Below are positions 1-12,700 of a stretch of DNA of 64,000 nucleotides, piece by piece. Where the stretch lies: assembly GCA_024036415.1 (NCBI GenBank), contig JAMWET010006960.1, forward strand, positions 359,501 to 423,500, read 5' to 3'. The position numbers were made by a program, and so were the translations under genes. This DNA is from Prochilodus magdalenae. Its lineage: Eukaryota > Chordata > Actinopteri > Characiformes > Prochilodontidae. A model generated the notes under the pieces. It searched no databases and was not told where the DNA came from. It was given only the letters and a program-made list of their open reading frames with translations. The stretch's first letter is position 1. The number at the start of each line of letters is the position of its first letter.

Positions 1-2349
1 ATGAGATTTTTTTTTAGATTCAACTTTATTATCATTGTGCAGAGTACAGGTACAAAGCCAATGAAATGCAGTTAGCATCCAACCAGAAGTGCAAAATATA
101 TTATTATTTACATAAAGTACAAAACAGAATGACTAACAATTTGAGATTATTGTACATGTGGTGGTATATAAATAAATATATAGAATGTAGGTGTACACAG
201 AATGTGAGATAAGGGGGTGGTATATAAAATAGAATATAATTTACTATACATATATACAGATCCAGGCCAAGAAGACTAGTGTATCCACTTTGTTTCCGTC
301 TTGAGACTTTAATGTAGCCAGTTAAAATGCCAGTGGACTGCCAGTTAATTATGGTTGTTGTTCTGGACACAGCACATGGGTTGTTTCTGATTTTTTTAAA
401 AACCTTTTCTCATTTCACCGTGCAAAGGGGCATGCAAATGGGTTTCGTGGGGGTTTCGTCACCATATAAAACCATTGTCTTTATGAAAGAACTCTTGTAG
501 GACCATTTAGTCTATCCTTTTATAGAATGTAGTATGACTAGTATGAGAATGCAGTGTGTATGATTATTTAGAAATGTAATATTCGCCACACATTTGTATT
601 AATGTGCCTCTATAGACTGTAGGATGCCTTGATAGACTGTAGTAGGCTTTATTATGTACCACATAGTATCTACAGTATCTACAGCAGTGTTACACAGCAC
701 ATAGTTTGCTTCTGAAGTGCGTTATTGAGTCATTGGTATGCATTATATAGTACACATCCACATATTAAATCTGGATCATGCTAGAAATGCTGTTTCGTTG
801 AGTTATACTACATCAGTAGTATCGAACACACTGTTGTTTTTAGTACGCACCACGTATTTGTAGTGGGCCCTAACCTAGAGCGAGACACCTTGGCTTGTGG
901 CTTGTGGCTTGTGGCATAAGATACCTTGAAAGAAGTGGTAGAACATAAAGACTGAAAGAGGCTGGTGGTACCAGTGGTATAGAGAGGGGGATATCCCATA
1001 CAAGGTTCAGAAACACAGTGGAAATCCACAGAGCTGTCGGAGCACACTGACCTAATGAAAGGCTCGTGAATGTACTCTGATAGTTGTTCATTGCCACAGT
1101 CCTGCACTCAGGATGGTACATGGATTCCGCTGCAATGTTGAAAAATAGACACGTTATTCATTGTTGCATCATTTATCCCAACATAGAGGAAGTCAGCAAA
1201 AGCCTGGTTCTTTCTTTGGGGTGGAATTTCACACAAGTTTTCCAGTTCTGTTTGTGTCAGTTCAGTATGCTGTTTGATTAGTCTCTGTGTGAAGACAGTA
1301 AGAATCACAAAAGAAGAGTCAATAAACCGGTAGCCTGGATAGATCTAACCAGTGGCTACCAAACACATAATTATCACTGTGCTTCTCACTGAGTGCACAG
1401 CTTATCCCACAAAAGTGAACTAACATTAAAGGCTTTAAATGATAGCTCTTGATTACATTGGCAGATCAGACAGCTTTGTGTGCTACTACACCAGGGTGAC
1501 CAGACATCCTCTCTTTCAGTGGCTTATCAGCTGATGGGGCTGGAAATACCCCCATTGTTAACTGTGAATTTAAATACACACCAGAAAGTCCAGAGAAAGA
1601 CCTGGCAGCCGAACAAGTGGGCCGACATCTTACATTGTGCTTGTTTTGGTCAACAGAGATGGCTGCTGCTACTAACCACTTCCACCATGTGCTGGGCTGG
1701 TTTTAGAGAATACTGCTGTATAAAACCCCACCAGAAGCTATGTGTCAAGTGAATCCACACCGTCACCACAAACATCTTTTCAAGGTTGCCATGTGATCTA
1801 CACATAGGGCATTGTTTTTTTTAACTGCATCACAGTTTTTCAGCCTATGTTTGTAGCAGCAGCTTCTGCTTCTCCAGAATTAGAGCTAGCCCAGGGGTCT
1901 GGAAATTGGGCAATATATATATATTTTTTATCTGTAGCCATGAGTCTCTTATTACTGCCAGAATTCTGAATATAAGTATGAATTATGGGCTGGTACATCT
2001 ATTGAATCTTTGAACCAGCCACTAAATTGTGGTGTATTGCTGCCTAAGCTGCTAGATGTGATGACTTTTTGAAAGCTCTATTACTAAGGGACTTTAATTC
2101 TAAGAAGTGATTCTCTACAAAGTTGCTTACCCAGACCTAGTATGATCAAACACTAGCAAAGCATTTTGATTTTCAGATATCTGGTTACCTTAAACCACAC
2201 TGGACTGTATGAGTGCAAACAATGTAAATGTACCCTCAAAAGTACAACATAGGCCCAATTAAAAATTAAATTTTCCAGTATGTACACGTTTTGTAATGTT
2301 TGGAGAAACTGTCACGACCCTCTTAAGGTAGATAATTAAAGAAAAGCCT
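1..2349. other. Noncoding, AT-rich intergenic DNA
   Basis: No reading frame resembles a known protein and no tRNA-like structure is visible. The only local structure is a small tandem repeat of cttgtgg (three copies) near 891-914 and short AT-rich stretches. Confidence 0.5.
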
Positions 2350-2796
2350 GGAGTACAGGATGGAGTCAACACAACTGCCTCAGAGCACAGTACAATTATG
2401 TTCCCTCACTAAAGGTACTGAAGGCCTACTCCTTAAAGGCACCACCTCTGGAGCACACTGCTCCAGTCTTGGCATCCTTGCAATGACTCCCAGTGCATTA
2501 CAGAATCCAGTTCATAATAGCTTTGATGGTTTTTACAGCTTTGAATGAAGTAGCACTGGTATATGTTGTGGACATGCTTTGTATTTATGTGCCCTCAAGA
2601 CTGTTTAGATCTGCATCCCAGTCACTTGGCTGTTTCACGGTGTCGTCTGAAACAAATAGGGGCCCGTGCCCCTACTGGCACTCCACCAAAACTCTGGAAT
2701 TGTCTCCGAAGTGACATCAGACACCCCTCATATGTAACTGTTTTTATATCAAAGCTAATAATACATTTCTATCGTTTAGCATTCATCACCTGTTAA
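2350..2796 (+). mobile_element. Decayed LINE ORF2 C-terminal fragment
   Basis: Translated in two overlapping frames, this stretch gives LPVHYRIQF at about 2488-2514, then SRCRLKQIGARAP and PPKLWNCLRSDIR at about 2630-2715. That matches the pattern of the C-terminal end of fish LINE reverse transcriptases (LPVxxRIxFK, then RLKTKGDRAFxxxxPxLWNxLPxxIR), as recalled from the family. The frame shifts near 2560, so the copy is dead. It has no flanking gene. Confidence 0.65.
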
Positions 2797-3764
2797 ACCG
2801 TTGAACTGTGTATGGTGGACTGTGTTAATGTATGTGTTGTGTGTGAATGTGGTGAACGGATGGTGAGAATCTGTGACTTTGTATGTACGCACTTTGGTTT
2901 TAAATGCACTATGTATGTAAAATTACACCTCACTTTCTATATGAGTATGAGTGGACATCTGGAGCTCAGTAGTGGGCTGTATTACTGGACTGTATACATG
3001 GCCCTTTAATGGCACCTCTGCTTTGCCAGCCTGGTGGGACAATTCAGCCAGCTTGTTTTGGCAACTGGCAATTGAACACTAGTATTCTAGTCAACATGTA
3101 AGATGTGATGGCCGTTGGTGGCAACAGCATGCTGTTTCATTAAGGTATTCAACTCATGGTAAATGTGGCCATTAATAATAGATCCATGTGGATACTTTTT
3201 AAATGTCTTACTGAATGCTTCCACAAGATGTCACCATAATCATGCTTTTCCACTCAAGCTAAAGCCTTACATGTTTTTGTTGGCGTCTTTATGCTTATTT
3301 AGATGTACTGATCAAAATGTATTTATTTATATTTGGAAAGGCTCATTTATGTGTTACCTCTACAGTGTAATTACACTTGTATGTTACTATTGCCAGTGTC
3401 ACTTGAACAGTCCAGATGTGTTATACGTACACAGAGAAACCAAGTGGTCATGTGCCTTCACAGTACCTTGTTAGTTCCCAATAGAACTTCCTGATAGTTC
3501 TTAATCTGTTCTTACAGCAAGCAGTTGGTCTGAAAGGCCTATTCTGACAGCATTCATGTGTTCATAAGCTGGCAAACTATGTGTAACACTGTCCAAAATC
3601 CTTATTGTATCTTTTAACCCCTTTTGGCAGGCTTAGAATTTACTACCATTAGAATTTGAATGACCATAGTTTAATGCACACTACATACGCAAAGCACAGT
3701 AGCATGTACGACATTGGTTGGTGTACCTAAATCTACACTACTGATCAAAAGTCTGGGTCTGGGT
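2797..3764. other. Noncoding intergenic DNA
   Basis: No recognisable gene, RNA or repeat. The short ORFs here have no family features. Confidence 0.45.
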
Positions 3765-4100
3765 GCCTGAGGAAAACCAGGAGGAGTCTAAAGGACTCCA
3801 CCCACCCAAGCCACTGTCTGTTCTCACAGCTGCTGAGTGGGAGGAGGTTCCGAAGTATAAAGTCCAGAACCAGCCATCTCCGAGATCTCCGAGTTTCTTC
3901 CCCCGAGTCATCAGGCTACTGAACAGCCAGTAGTGCTGATGCACCGGTATATGGACCTTCAGCACATCTCACCTATATCATCTAAACGATGATCTCCATG
4001 GACAATCATCACTCTGCACTTTACATTAGCATATTTACACTTGCACATATAGACTGACCTACTGTTATCTTCCATCCACACTGTATATCTGTAGTGTGTG

Positions 4101-4143
<43 letters not shown>

Positions 4144-4436
4144 ATATTCTATGCCCTGTATATACCCTGCATCTCTCATCTACCTCAGCCTTAGCATAGT
4201 GCTATATGGTAATGTCTACATCTGCATATATCATAGTTTATATTTACAACTTTTATTCAGAACTGTAAATTAGTGTAACAGAGATTCTAATGCTTAGTAC
4301 TGTATATATTTATTGTCTAATTTATATGTTTGTATTGAAGTACTGTAAGGGACTACGCACCTAAGATTTTCACTCACCTTCACACCTGTGGAAATACAAT
4401 GTGACAATAAAAGTGATTTGATTTGATAATAATAAT
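3765..4436 (+). mobile_element. LINE 3' end (non-LTR retrotransposon tail)
   Basis: About 3830-3932 translates as AAEWEEVPKYK and FFPRVIRLLNSQ, the typical last residues of a fish LINE ORF2. A 3' UTR follows with a TA microsatellite, then gtgacaataaaagtgatttg near 4401-4420, a common LINE 3' terminus. The body is missing, as expected for a 5'-truncated insertion. Confidence 0.65.
4101..4138. repeat. (TA)n microsatellite
   Basis: Alternating TA of about 19 units inside the LINE 3' UTR. Confidence 0.9.
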
Positions 4437-5029
4437 TGTTATTGAGTAATTACTCATGCAGTGTAGATTAAAGTCATATAAACTAGACAGCAAAACTTGA
4501 ATAGCTATTTAATTAGCAAGATTTGGTCATTGGTTTTCAAATATAAGATATTGTGGATGTGGCTTTCTCAATGAATGTGAAGTTGCATTTCAAAGCTGCA
4601 CAGGTCTTAGATACTTTTTTAAGTCTGTAAGAAATTTGATTAATGGAAGACCAAACTAATACCAAACTGGTTTTATTTTAATAAAAGTGACCCCAAACTG
4701 CATGTGTAGCATTGGGCTTTAATATAGAGGTAGATAATATGATGTTTTTTATTATTATTATGATGCGTTATATGTAACACAATAGACTTTTCTGAATGTC
4801 ATGGGTTTCATCACTACTTAAAGAATACCTACCGACTGCATGCTTCATTACAACAAGAGCACAATTAGTGCTGTTTAATTCAAATCAAATTGAAGTCAAT
4901 TAGCAGTGACATGCTTTGACAACTCCCTGCTCATATAAGCAATAATATAAAGAAAGAGAAGCAAGATCAATTATCTAAATATATAAAACTAAAAAAGTAA
5001 GTCCTGGAATTACAATGTAGAAGTAGTAA
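4437..5029. other. Noncoding intergenic DNA
   Basis: AT-rich, with no coding or structural signal seen. Confidence 0.45.
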
Positions 5030-5775
5030 TAGACAGTAGTGTGCAGTGTGAGCACAAGCATTGTAAAGTGCAAAGTGCAAAATGTGCAACATAATACTGT
5101 CCAGTTGAGCTGAAGGTAATAATGTAATAAATAATTAATGGTGGCTAATGTTCAGTAAAAAAACATGGTCTGTGTATGACGTGTGTGAGGTAGTGCTAGT
5201 TGCTGACCACAGTGGGAAGAAGCTCCTCCTCATCCTGTCTGTGCTTACTTAACAGGTAGGGGAACCTTACCCTTCAGAGTCCATTGCTGGGGTCTTTTAC
5301 AATCTTCCTGGCCTTGGTCCAGCACAGCTTATAGGAGATGGTGAGCAGGCCAGGAAGGGTCGGCTTGAATGATGCGGATGGCTCAGTGGATGGTTGTTAC
5401 CAAACAAGGCTCTGATGTTCCCTGTAAAGAAGCTTTCAATGGTGCAGGTTCCACAGCACCTCGGAGGGCTGTCTGAAGTTCCTTAGGTGTTTAAGGTGCT
5501 AGATGAGACTTCTTCACCAGGGAGTTGATTGGGCGAGATCCTGACAGGTGGTGCGAGCTGTGAACCAAGCTACTCAAAACTGTCTACTCTTCCACAATAG
5601 ACAGGGCTCCTCTCTCTGCTTCTTCTTGCAGTCTACTATCAGCTCCTTTGTCTTGTTGACGTGGAGGAGGAGATTATTATCCTGGCACCAGTTCTCCAGA
5701 CGTTTAATCTCCTTCAGGTAGGCCCTATCATCATGGAGATCAGGCACACCACAGCTGCCACGCAATGGCAGGTGT
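5030..5775 (-). mobile_element. Decayed LINE fragment (reverse transcriptase remnant)
   Basis: On the minus strand, 5574-5765 reads YLKEIKRLENWCQDNNLL then LHVNKTKELIVDCKK, the conserved LINE RT segment that follows the FADD-like motif. The rest towards 5030 continues the ORF2 C-terminus with stops and frameshifts, then an AT-rich 3' UTR with repeats of gcaaagtgcaaa. It looks like an L2/Rex1-type copy. It is broken and should not be active. Confidence 0.75.
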
Positions 5776-6885
5776 ACAGTGGGATTTATGGTAGTGAAAT
5801 TTATAAAATTATGTTTAAAATTTTTATCATCGTTGTGAAATCATATTTTAATGGCACTGCTGTTCATTGTCTGGTCTAACATAACAAACCTCGATGTCTT
5901 TAAAGTACCACAATATATTTGTGCAGTATTGTCCACCCCTACTTCAACACATTTCCAGTTTAGAACCATCAAACCATCAAACCATTTCTCTTTCCCACTT
6001 TAACTTTTGGCTAATCTGAGAGTTACAAGATGTACAAGGATGGGGCAGAAGGTCAATAGCAAAAAATTGCTTTGTACAGTAAGCATTTATTAAAGAGCAA
6101 TTCCACAGGTGATTCAAAATCTGCCAATAACTCAGTCCTTGAGATGTACACAGATTAACTCAGAGTGGTTTGATGTGAAGCGGTTTATTATAGAGAAGCC
6201 TATAGACTTTTTACAGTGACTTCGATAGGAACCAGGCATCACCAGGTCTACAACATAAATACAGGCATTTCATTTAGTATCCATCACCACCAGTGAACCT
6301 ACATGTCTTCTCAGTGTTTATATGTAATATAAATATGTAATGTTAAAATAGAAAAAAGTGAAAACTGAAAATAAATAACTTTTCTTCAGGATTATTGTCT
6401 TACAACGATGGCTTAGTCAAAACTATCAGTAAACTATAATCAACAGACATTAGATGGCATATACCTAAAGGTATCATGATGTCACTTGTTGTGAGGAAGG
6501 ATTCAGAGCTCTTGAACTCTTCAGACGTCTGGTTCCTATCACCACCACTGGGAACAATTCTGACTCAGCAAGTTTCTCTAGAATGGAGCATCTCACACTA
6601 AACCAATAGAGATGACACTGTTTACATCTAGGCCCTTTTCATGTAGAATTTATTTAATATAAAAAGATTTAAGAAAAACAAACAAGTCTTTTTTTCCTTT
6701 TTTTTTTTTACCAGAGGGTTATATCTTTATTTTAAAAAACCACAATACTGTCACCCTCGGCCACGACACAAGAATGTGCATGTTATACATCTAATATATG
6801 CAGTATTGCAGATGTGAAATCATCATAGGGAGTGAACAAACTGTATTCTTGACTGCGGCTACCACATTCTTATTATTCTGTCTCT

Positions 6886-6887
<2 letters not shown>
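5776..6887. other. Noncoding intergenic DNA
   Basis: No gene recognised. Poly-T and poly-A runs near 6685-6740. Confidence 0.45.

Positions 6888-6917
<30 letters not shown>
6888..6917. repeat. (CA)n microsatellite
   Basis: About 15 CA units, followed by imperfect CA/CAAA repeats to about 6935. Confidence 0.9.
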
Positions 6918-6920
<3 letters not shown>

Positions 6921-6939
6921 ACACAAACACAAACACTGC

Positions 6940-7300
6940 TAACCTCAGGGCTGACCTCCACACTGAAGAGGAAAGTCCTAAACATCATTGTCATTCGCTT
7001 CAAAAGGATAGGAAGGACAGAATCCTTCAGCAGCATGACGGCGTGTTGGAGGGTGAGGAGGGAAGGGGTAACCCGACGGGGCACAATGTTCTGAGCTGCC
7101 ATGTTTCAGGGAAACGTTCTGCCACTTCCTTCAGAGGGCGTGACCTTATCATCCAAGTTTCCTCCTGGAGAAACAAGAGACACACCACCATCATCAAGCC
7201 TCATCATTAAACCCTTAGATGATTCAGTGGCTTTACACCTGTGTCAACCATGCAGACGCAGTGGTTTTAGGAAATCTGTAATCCCAGGAGCCATGTCATC
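6940..7300 (-). other. Possible exon of an unrecognised minus-strand transcript
   Basis: On the minus strand a pyrimidine-rich stretch ending TTGTTTCTCCAG (about 7167-7178) looks like a splice acceptor. It is followed by a moderately GC-rich segment with an ATG at 7102 opening a 55-codon frame (to about 6935) before the CA repeat. I recognise no protein family. It may be a downstream exon or 3' UTR of the transcript carrying the microprotein ORF at 7752-7829, or it may be chance. Confidence 0.2.
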
Positions 7301-7565
7301 CCAAAATCATATGAATCTCTCAACGACCTGTCTATGGCAGTCTATATAATGTGCATACCCCAGTCTATGTAAAGACAAGCTATGTTATGTACATGTGTAC
7401 ATGCCCCATAGACAGTATACTGTGCCCCCAGGCTGCTATATGAAACGGTTCATCCCTGTAAGGCATTCAAAGGCGCATATGTCTTAACAAGGATTCACAG
7501 TGGGCTCTGGCTAACAGTTTGAAGCATCTCAAGCGCCTGCGTGCACCCGTAACTGAGTGGGCCAT

Positions 7566-7590
7566 ACGAGAGGGGGGCGGGGGGAGGGTG
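7566..7590 (+). other. G-rich motif (possible G-quadruplex or Sp1 site)
   Basis: GGGGGGCGGGGGGAGGG lies within a CpG-rich patch that continues to about 7900. It contains GGGCGG-like Sp1 cores and enough G runs for a quadruplex. Function is inferred only. Confidence 0.3.
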
Positions 7591-7751
7591 AATTAGACCC
7601 TCACTCAGATTGACCCAGGTACTACTTCGTCGCCATTGTTCATTTCAAACTACAGTCTCCTGTATCAGGATCGCCTACCTTTGCCTTGGAGCCGCTAGCT
7701 GTAGAGCACCATCGTGCTTCGTTGCCGCTGCTGCTCTGCCGCCGCCGGCCA

Positions 7752-7829
7752 TCACAGCATGTAGATGATGTAGGAGAGGAAAACCAGGCCAATGATGGCG
7801 AAGAACATCAGCACCAGGATGTCCAACAT
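7752..7829 (-). CDS. Candidate 25-residue single-pass membrane microprotein
   Basis: The ORF starts at an ATG in good context (CTCACCATGT) and ends in TGA at 7752-7754. It encodes 25 residues beginning MLDILVLMFF and ending LSYIIYML. Apart from Asp3 the peptide is uncharged and nearly all hydrophobic, so it should be a single transmembrane helix with a very short N-terminus. Length and composition resemble vertebrate regulins such as sarcolipin or phospholamban, but no family motif is decisive and I do not recognise the gene. A sequence TTTTCCTCCCAG five bases before the start resembles a splice acceptor, so the coding exon may begin there with the 5' UTR in another exon. Upstream (higher coordinates) lies a 215-bp GA tract. 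The surrounding DNA (about 7560-7900) is CpG-rich, unlike its neighbours, which suits a promoter-proximal exon. The frame stays open upstream through the GA tract, but those codons are microsatellite. It could still be a chance ORF. Confidence 0.45.
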   Translation of the reverse strand: MLDILVLMFFAIIGLVFLSYIIYML

Positions 7830-7911
7830 GGTGAGCTGGGAGGAAAACGGACTCCTTCGTGACGAGCTTACCGGAGAGGAAAAGGCATTTCCGCCGCAGC
7901 CCCCACCAGAG

Positions 7912-8126
<215 letters not shown>

Positions 8127-8541
8127 CCCCTCCCCCTTGTGCGCGCTCCCCGATTCTAGAACGTTTCGGCTGAAGATGAAGCGGCTGTTGAGGATGAGAG
8201 GATGTGAACGGCTGAGGGCGTTAAATCTCGAACATATGAAATACATAAATAATAGATCAAGCATATCAGCTTCTACCTGCCCTCTAATACCATATATTTA
8301 CCCAGTTCATTTCAATGTGGGAAATCTTATAACCAGTGGTGGACGAAATACACAAACCATGTAGTCGAGTTAAAGTAGTTAAAATATAACTCCAGTAAAA
8401 GTCCTCCTTTTAGACCGACACTGAGCAACTTCGAATGTACTTAAGTATGGGAAGAAAAAGTACCATGATTTATTATGGCTCCAATGTCCTATTATCATAT
8501 CTGCAACTAGACAGTATAATAGAAGGTCATTAATTAGTCTG

Positions 8542-8694
8542 ACACTGACGTCTATTCAAATGATCATAAGCACAGAAGGAGAACAGGTTCCTTTTGCTAA
8601 AACTAATATATATATACACACATATATATATAGTTTTAGCAAAAGGAACATGTTCTCCTTTTGTGCTTATGATCATTTGAATAGACGTCAGTGT
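8542..8694. repeat. Long near-perfect inverted repeat (hairpin)
   Basis: The left arm starts acactgacgtctattcaaat at 8542. The right arm ends with its reverse complement at 8694. The arms are about 66-70 bp with only a few mismatches, including cagaagg/ccttttg and caggtt/aacatg. They are separated by a short TA/CA-rich centre (about 8607-8634) that can pair further. This could be a small MITE or a transcribed hairpin; no protein is encoded. Confidence 0.9.
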
Positions 8695-9362
8695 AACTTT
8701 AAACAGGATCACTAATGAGTGACTTGTTATGCTGCATCTGTAGGTCTCTGTTCATTAACATACACTAGCCAAAACTCATTTACTATAACAGGAAACAGTG
8801 TTTGTATGAATACAGAAAAAGACATTCGCCAGTCGCGAGCGCGTGTGTACGTATTTCTATATTGTGTCTATTTACCCACAAAGTCAGGATCTGTTTTATC
8901 TGTTTACTAACCCCATCCTGCTTTACCCACCTTCCTCCAGGTGGTCCTCGATGTAGTCCAGGCCTGAAATGGACATTTCCATGGATGCAAAGAATCCATG
9001 AATCATCTCGTTTTGTTTTGACAGGTTACGTTTTTACATGCAAATTAGCTGAAAGGAACTACAGCTAATGCATAGTGTAGTGGAGTAAAGAGTGAGACAT
9101 TGGAGTGTGAAATGTAGAGGAGTTAAAGTACAAAGTCCTCCAAAATGGAATTACTTCAGTAAAGTACGGATACACAGAAAAACTACTTAAGTACAGCAAC
9201 TAATTACTGGTTATTACTAGTATTAATAACCCACATGGTGATGCAATTTTCTACATGTAAAAAATGAAACAGTGATGTAAAAGTTTAAGTTATTACATCT
9301 GAACAGATTTTGTTCAGTATGAACTTAATTATTACAAACTGCAGTTCTGCATTCCAGTATGA
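8695..9362. other. Noncoding intergenic DNA
   Basis: No recognisable gene or structured repeat. Confidence 0.45.
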
Positions 9363-9787
9363 CTGCTAGGCGTATTTCACATGGTTGCTAGGTGGTTGCT
9401 ATGGTATTCCAGGTAGTTGCTATGGTGTTGTTGATGCTTATGAAGTTTGTAAGTGTTTGCCACAGTGTTGTTCTCTAAAGTGTCACTAAAGTGTTGCCAA
9501 AATAGTTGATACGGTGTTGCTAGGCAGATGCCAAGGTACTGTGTGGTCGCTAGGAGGTTGCTATGGTGTTATTAGGCAGATTACCAAAGTGTAGCAGGTA
9601 GCTGATAATGTGTTGCTAGGAGACTGCCCGGGTGTACCGTGTGGTCGCTAAGATGTTGCTAGGTGGATGCTAAAGTATTGCTAGACAGTTGCCAAGGTTT
9701 ACCATGTGGTTGCCAAGGTGTAGCTAGGCTGTTGCTAATGTGTACCAGGTAGCTGTCTAAGGTGTTGCTATGAGGTTGCCATGGTTT
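9363..9787 (+). repeat. Degenerate minisatellite of GTTGCTAGG / GTTGCTATGG units
   Basis: About 425 bp made of imperfect copies of a roughly 20-25 bp unit such as ggtggttgctatggtgtt. GTTGCTAGG, GTTGCTATGG and GTTGCCAAGG recur many times, with one GTTGCCATGG near the end. The copies are too diverged to be a young array. Confidence 0.8.
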
Positions 9788-12700
9788 AAAGGGTTTAAGG
9801 TTTACACAGTGGCTGAGGTGATGTTAGGCGATTGTCAAGAATTCTTACATTCTTACATTCTAACATTCCTCACATGGAAACGAATTAGGGAAACTAAATG
9901 TTGCACATCTCCTTTTGTTTGAGGAGCAGTTGGCTACAGCGCCACCCTGAGGCAGAGCAGTGCAGTTAGGTGTGAAGCTGTTGTGGGTGAAGCAGCTAAA
10001 CAATGACCTTTCCCGGAATTTGCATTGTTCGCAGTGTTTATTTTGTCTTTACAGGTGGCATACGTGAGGAGTTTCAAGGAACCCCCCCCCAGAATTTAAA
10101 AAATAACACAGGTCAGGGGTCCAAGAGGTTTATCAGAGGGCTCGGAACCCCAGATATTTCACACCTTGGCATAAATAAAAGGACAGATGTAGTAATAAGT
10201 CTATGAGCTCTAGTAAATTACCTTTCACTCCTCTTAAGTGAAACTTTTAATGACCTCTCATTTTAAAATCTCTACCCACCCCCACTAACCCTGCAACTGT
10301 GTTTAGTTGACCTCTTATAACCTATTTTTGAAGCATACTGTTTTATTATTATTTATTGATTTATTTATTGATTTTATTTGAATATTTACTTTAATTTTGT
10401 GTTTTTTATTCTTTCATATTTTTTATTAGCATCGTTTTTCTCCATTCCCACTTATTTTACTTATTCACTTTTATTATTAATCATCATTGATTTGATCTAT
10501 TTAATAGTTTTGGCGGGTAGCCCTGATTTTTTTTGTTTCCTAGTAACTGTTTCTATTTCTTTGTAACACTTAACATTAAAGTCTGTGGTCATATTTTAAC
10601 TTCTTTTATTTGTTTCTAATTATAAATGTATATTTACTGTTCTTAACCTCTTTTTTGCACAGTGCACGGCTACATTGTAAATGAGGTTCACCTTGACTGA
10701 AGTGAATGGACTCACCTGTTTGATACACGCCAGTGAAACAACTGCAGTGATCAGACAGAAAATCTTGATAGAAAGAATGTATTTTATTGATCCACACATA
10801 AGCCAGCTCCTCACCTACATAACTGATAAAGAAAGGTTAAAACAGGGAAATTAAAAAAGCCATGTGCTTGGGATGGAACACTGGACCTCTGTGTGCTACA
10901 GTACATGTACGCAAACTCCTAAAAAGAGAAAAAAAATGACAGTCATTGTTTACCAGACTGAGAAAGCAATGCGGTACAAGCACAAGGTGGATAAACAAGA
11001 GCTTCATATGAATGTGTTATGTTTGGATTACTGATCTGATCTGTTGAAATCAGATAGAACTGTTCCACAGTCACACATTACTTCCCACTTACATATATAA
11101 CTCTCTGAGCTTGTACGCATTCACAGTCTTGTGCAAGCTGCACTTCCTAACAACCACTGTACTGTCTATTCCACATCACATTTATCCGATGCTGGAATGA
11201 AATGCTGGACACTGATTTTTAGCATTCACATTCAACCAACTCCTTCATTTAAGGTTTTGATATGAGTCTTTCCTCTTACCCCCCTCCCCCCCACCCCCAA
11301 ACATCAGATGAAACTGGTGCTAAACATCAAATGATGCTCTGATGAACAGACTTCAAAGAGAAATTATTATTCTGCTCTGTTCTGAGGCATGAGCTGTTCA
11401 AATGTAGCTAGACCTGGGAATGAGTGAATGAATGGTGTTTCCCATTTCAGACATACAGCTCAACATAGGCCTAGATCAGAATCACAAAGAAGCCTTAGGA
11501 TTTCTCTGAGCCGTATCCAGTGAAGATCACAAGCAGAGGTACTAAAATGGAAATGCAATACCCCCTTGATGGTGGGCATGGCTCGAAGGTTCTCAAATCT
11601 GCTTGATGGCTTCACAATTTGATTCCAAATGAACGTGTCTGAAGATGAAATCCATCTCCACTTTACCGAGAGCTGAGGATGCTAAGAGAGCCCTCGCTCA
11701 CTAAAACCAAGCCCTACACAACGATGTCTGGGATAACTCAGTTTCTGAACAGATCTTCAACATCCTGATCTCATATGGTTCTTGGCACAGCCACACAGAA
11801 TAACCTTCAACTGGTGTAGAACATCTACATTATGTATAGGTCGTGAATCTCATTCACAAGAAAAATAAATGTGGTCCTTTAAGGAACCATGCACTGAAAA
11901 GTTCTGCAGGGAAACAACAGGGGTTCTTCTATATCATCACTCCCGAGAACCCATTTCAGAACCGTCATTTTTAAGAATGTATTTAATACGCATTTAACAG
12001 CAGATGAAATATTCATCCACTTACTTTGTGGTGAGTGTTGTTACACTAGAAGAACATCATGTGGATCCATGTAAGGTTTTCGTAGCAACCACCTTAAGAC
12101 ATTATCTGTGACTGCACAGCCTCAAGTATACACACACTTAAAGCACTTAAAATCTTAATGACATACTTAAAATTACCATCTGCGTTAGCGACAACATGGA
12201 GGAATGACCACGTTTGATACAACAGTGAACAGGCTCCAATCCAGGGTTGGGTACAGTAGTCTAAACCCACACTCAACTATAGTTACTTTGGTGAAATAAT
12301 GACTCAGGTGAATGCGCCTTCTCAGAACAACATAGCACTTAAGAACCCAGTAACAAAAACTGTAGAAGAACCTATTTAGTCCATCCGTCATCTATCAGCA
12401 TAGAAACTGAAGCTTGTTAGGTGTTCATCTTGAAGTAAAATAACCAATATCATCAATGTAACAGAATTAAATGAAACATAAAATAATAATTAGAAACTAA
12501 ATGTTAATGACTAAGGAGTAACTTGGTAAAAGCTAGATTCATTCTTCTATACATAAATACTATTTCTATGAAGGAAATAAAAAACTTCATGTGAAAAAGA
12601 AAAGTTCCTTTGAACCTCAATTCAATCAAAACATCTCAACTCGGCTGATTTGTCAGTGTGTGCTGAACCTGAACCTACAGTAAAAGGACCCTGGGATCTG

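Noticed and set aside
10003..10206. 67-residue plus-strand ORF
   Set aside because: No domain, unusual composition with a C-run inside, and no splice or promoter context.
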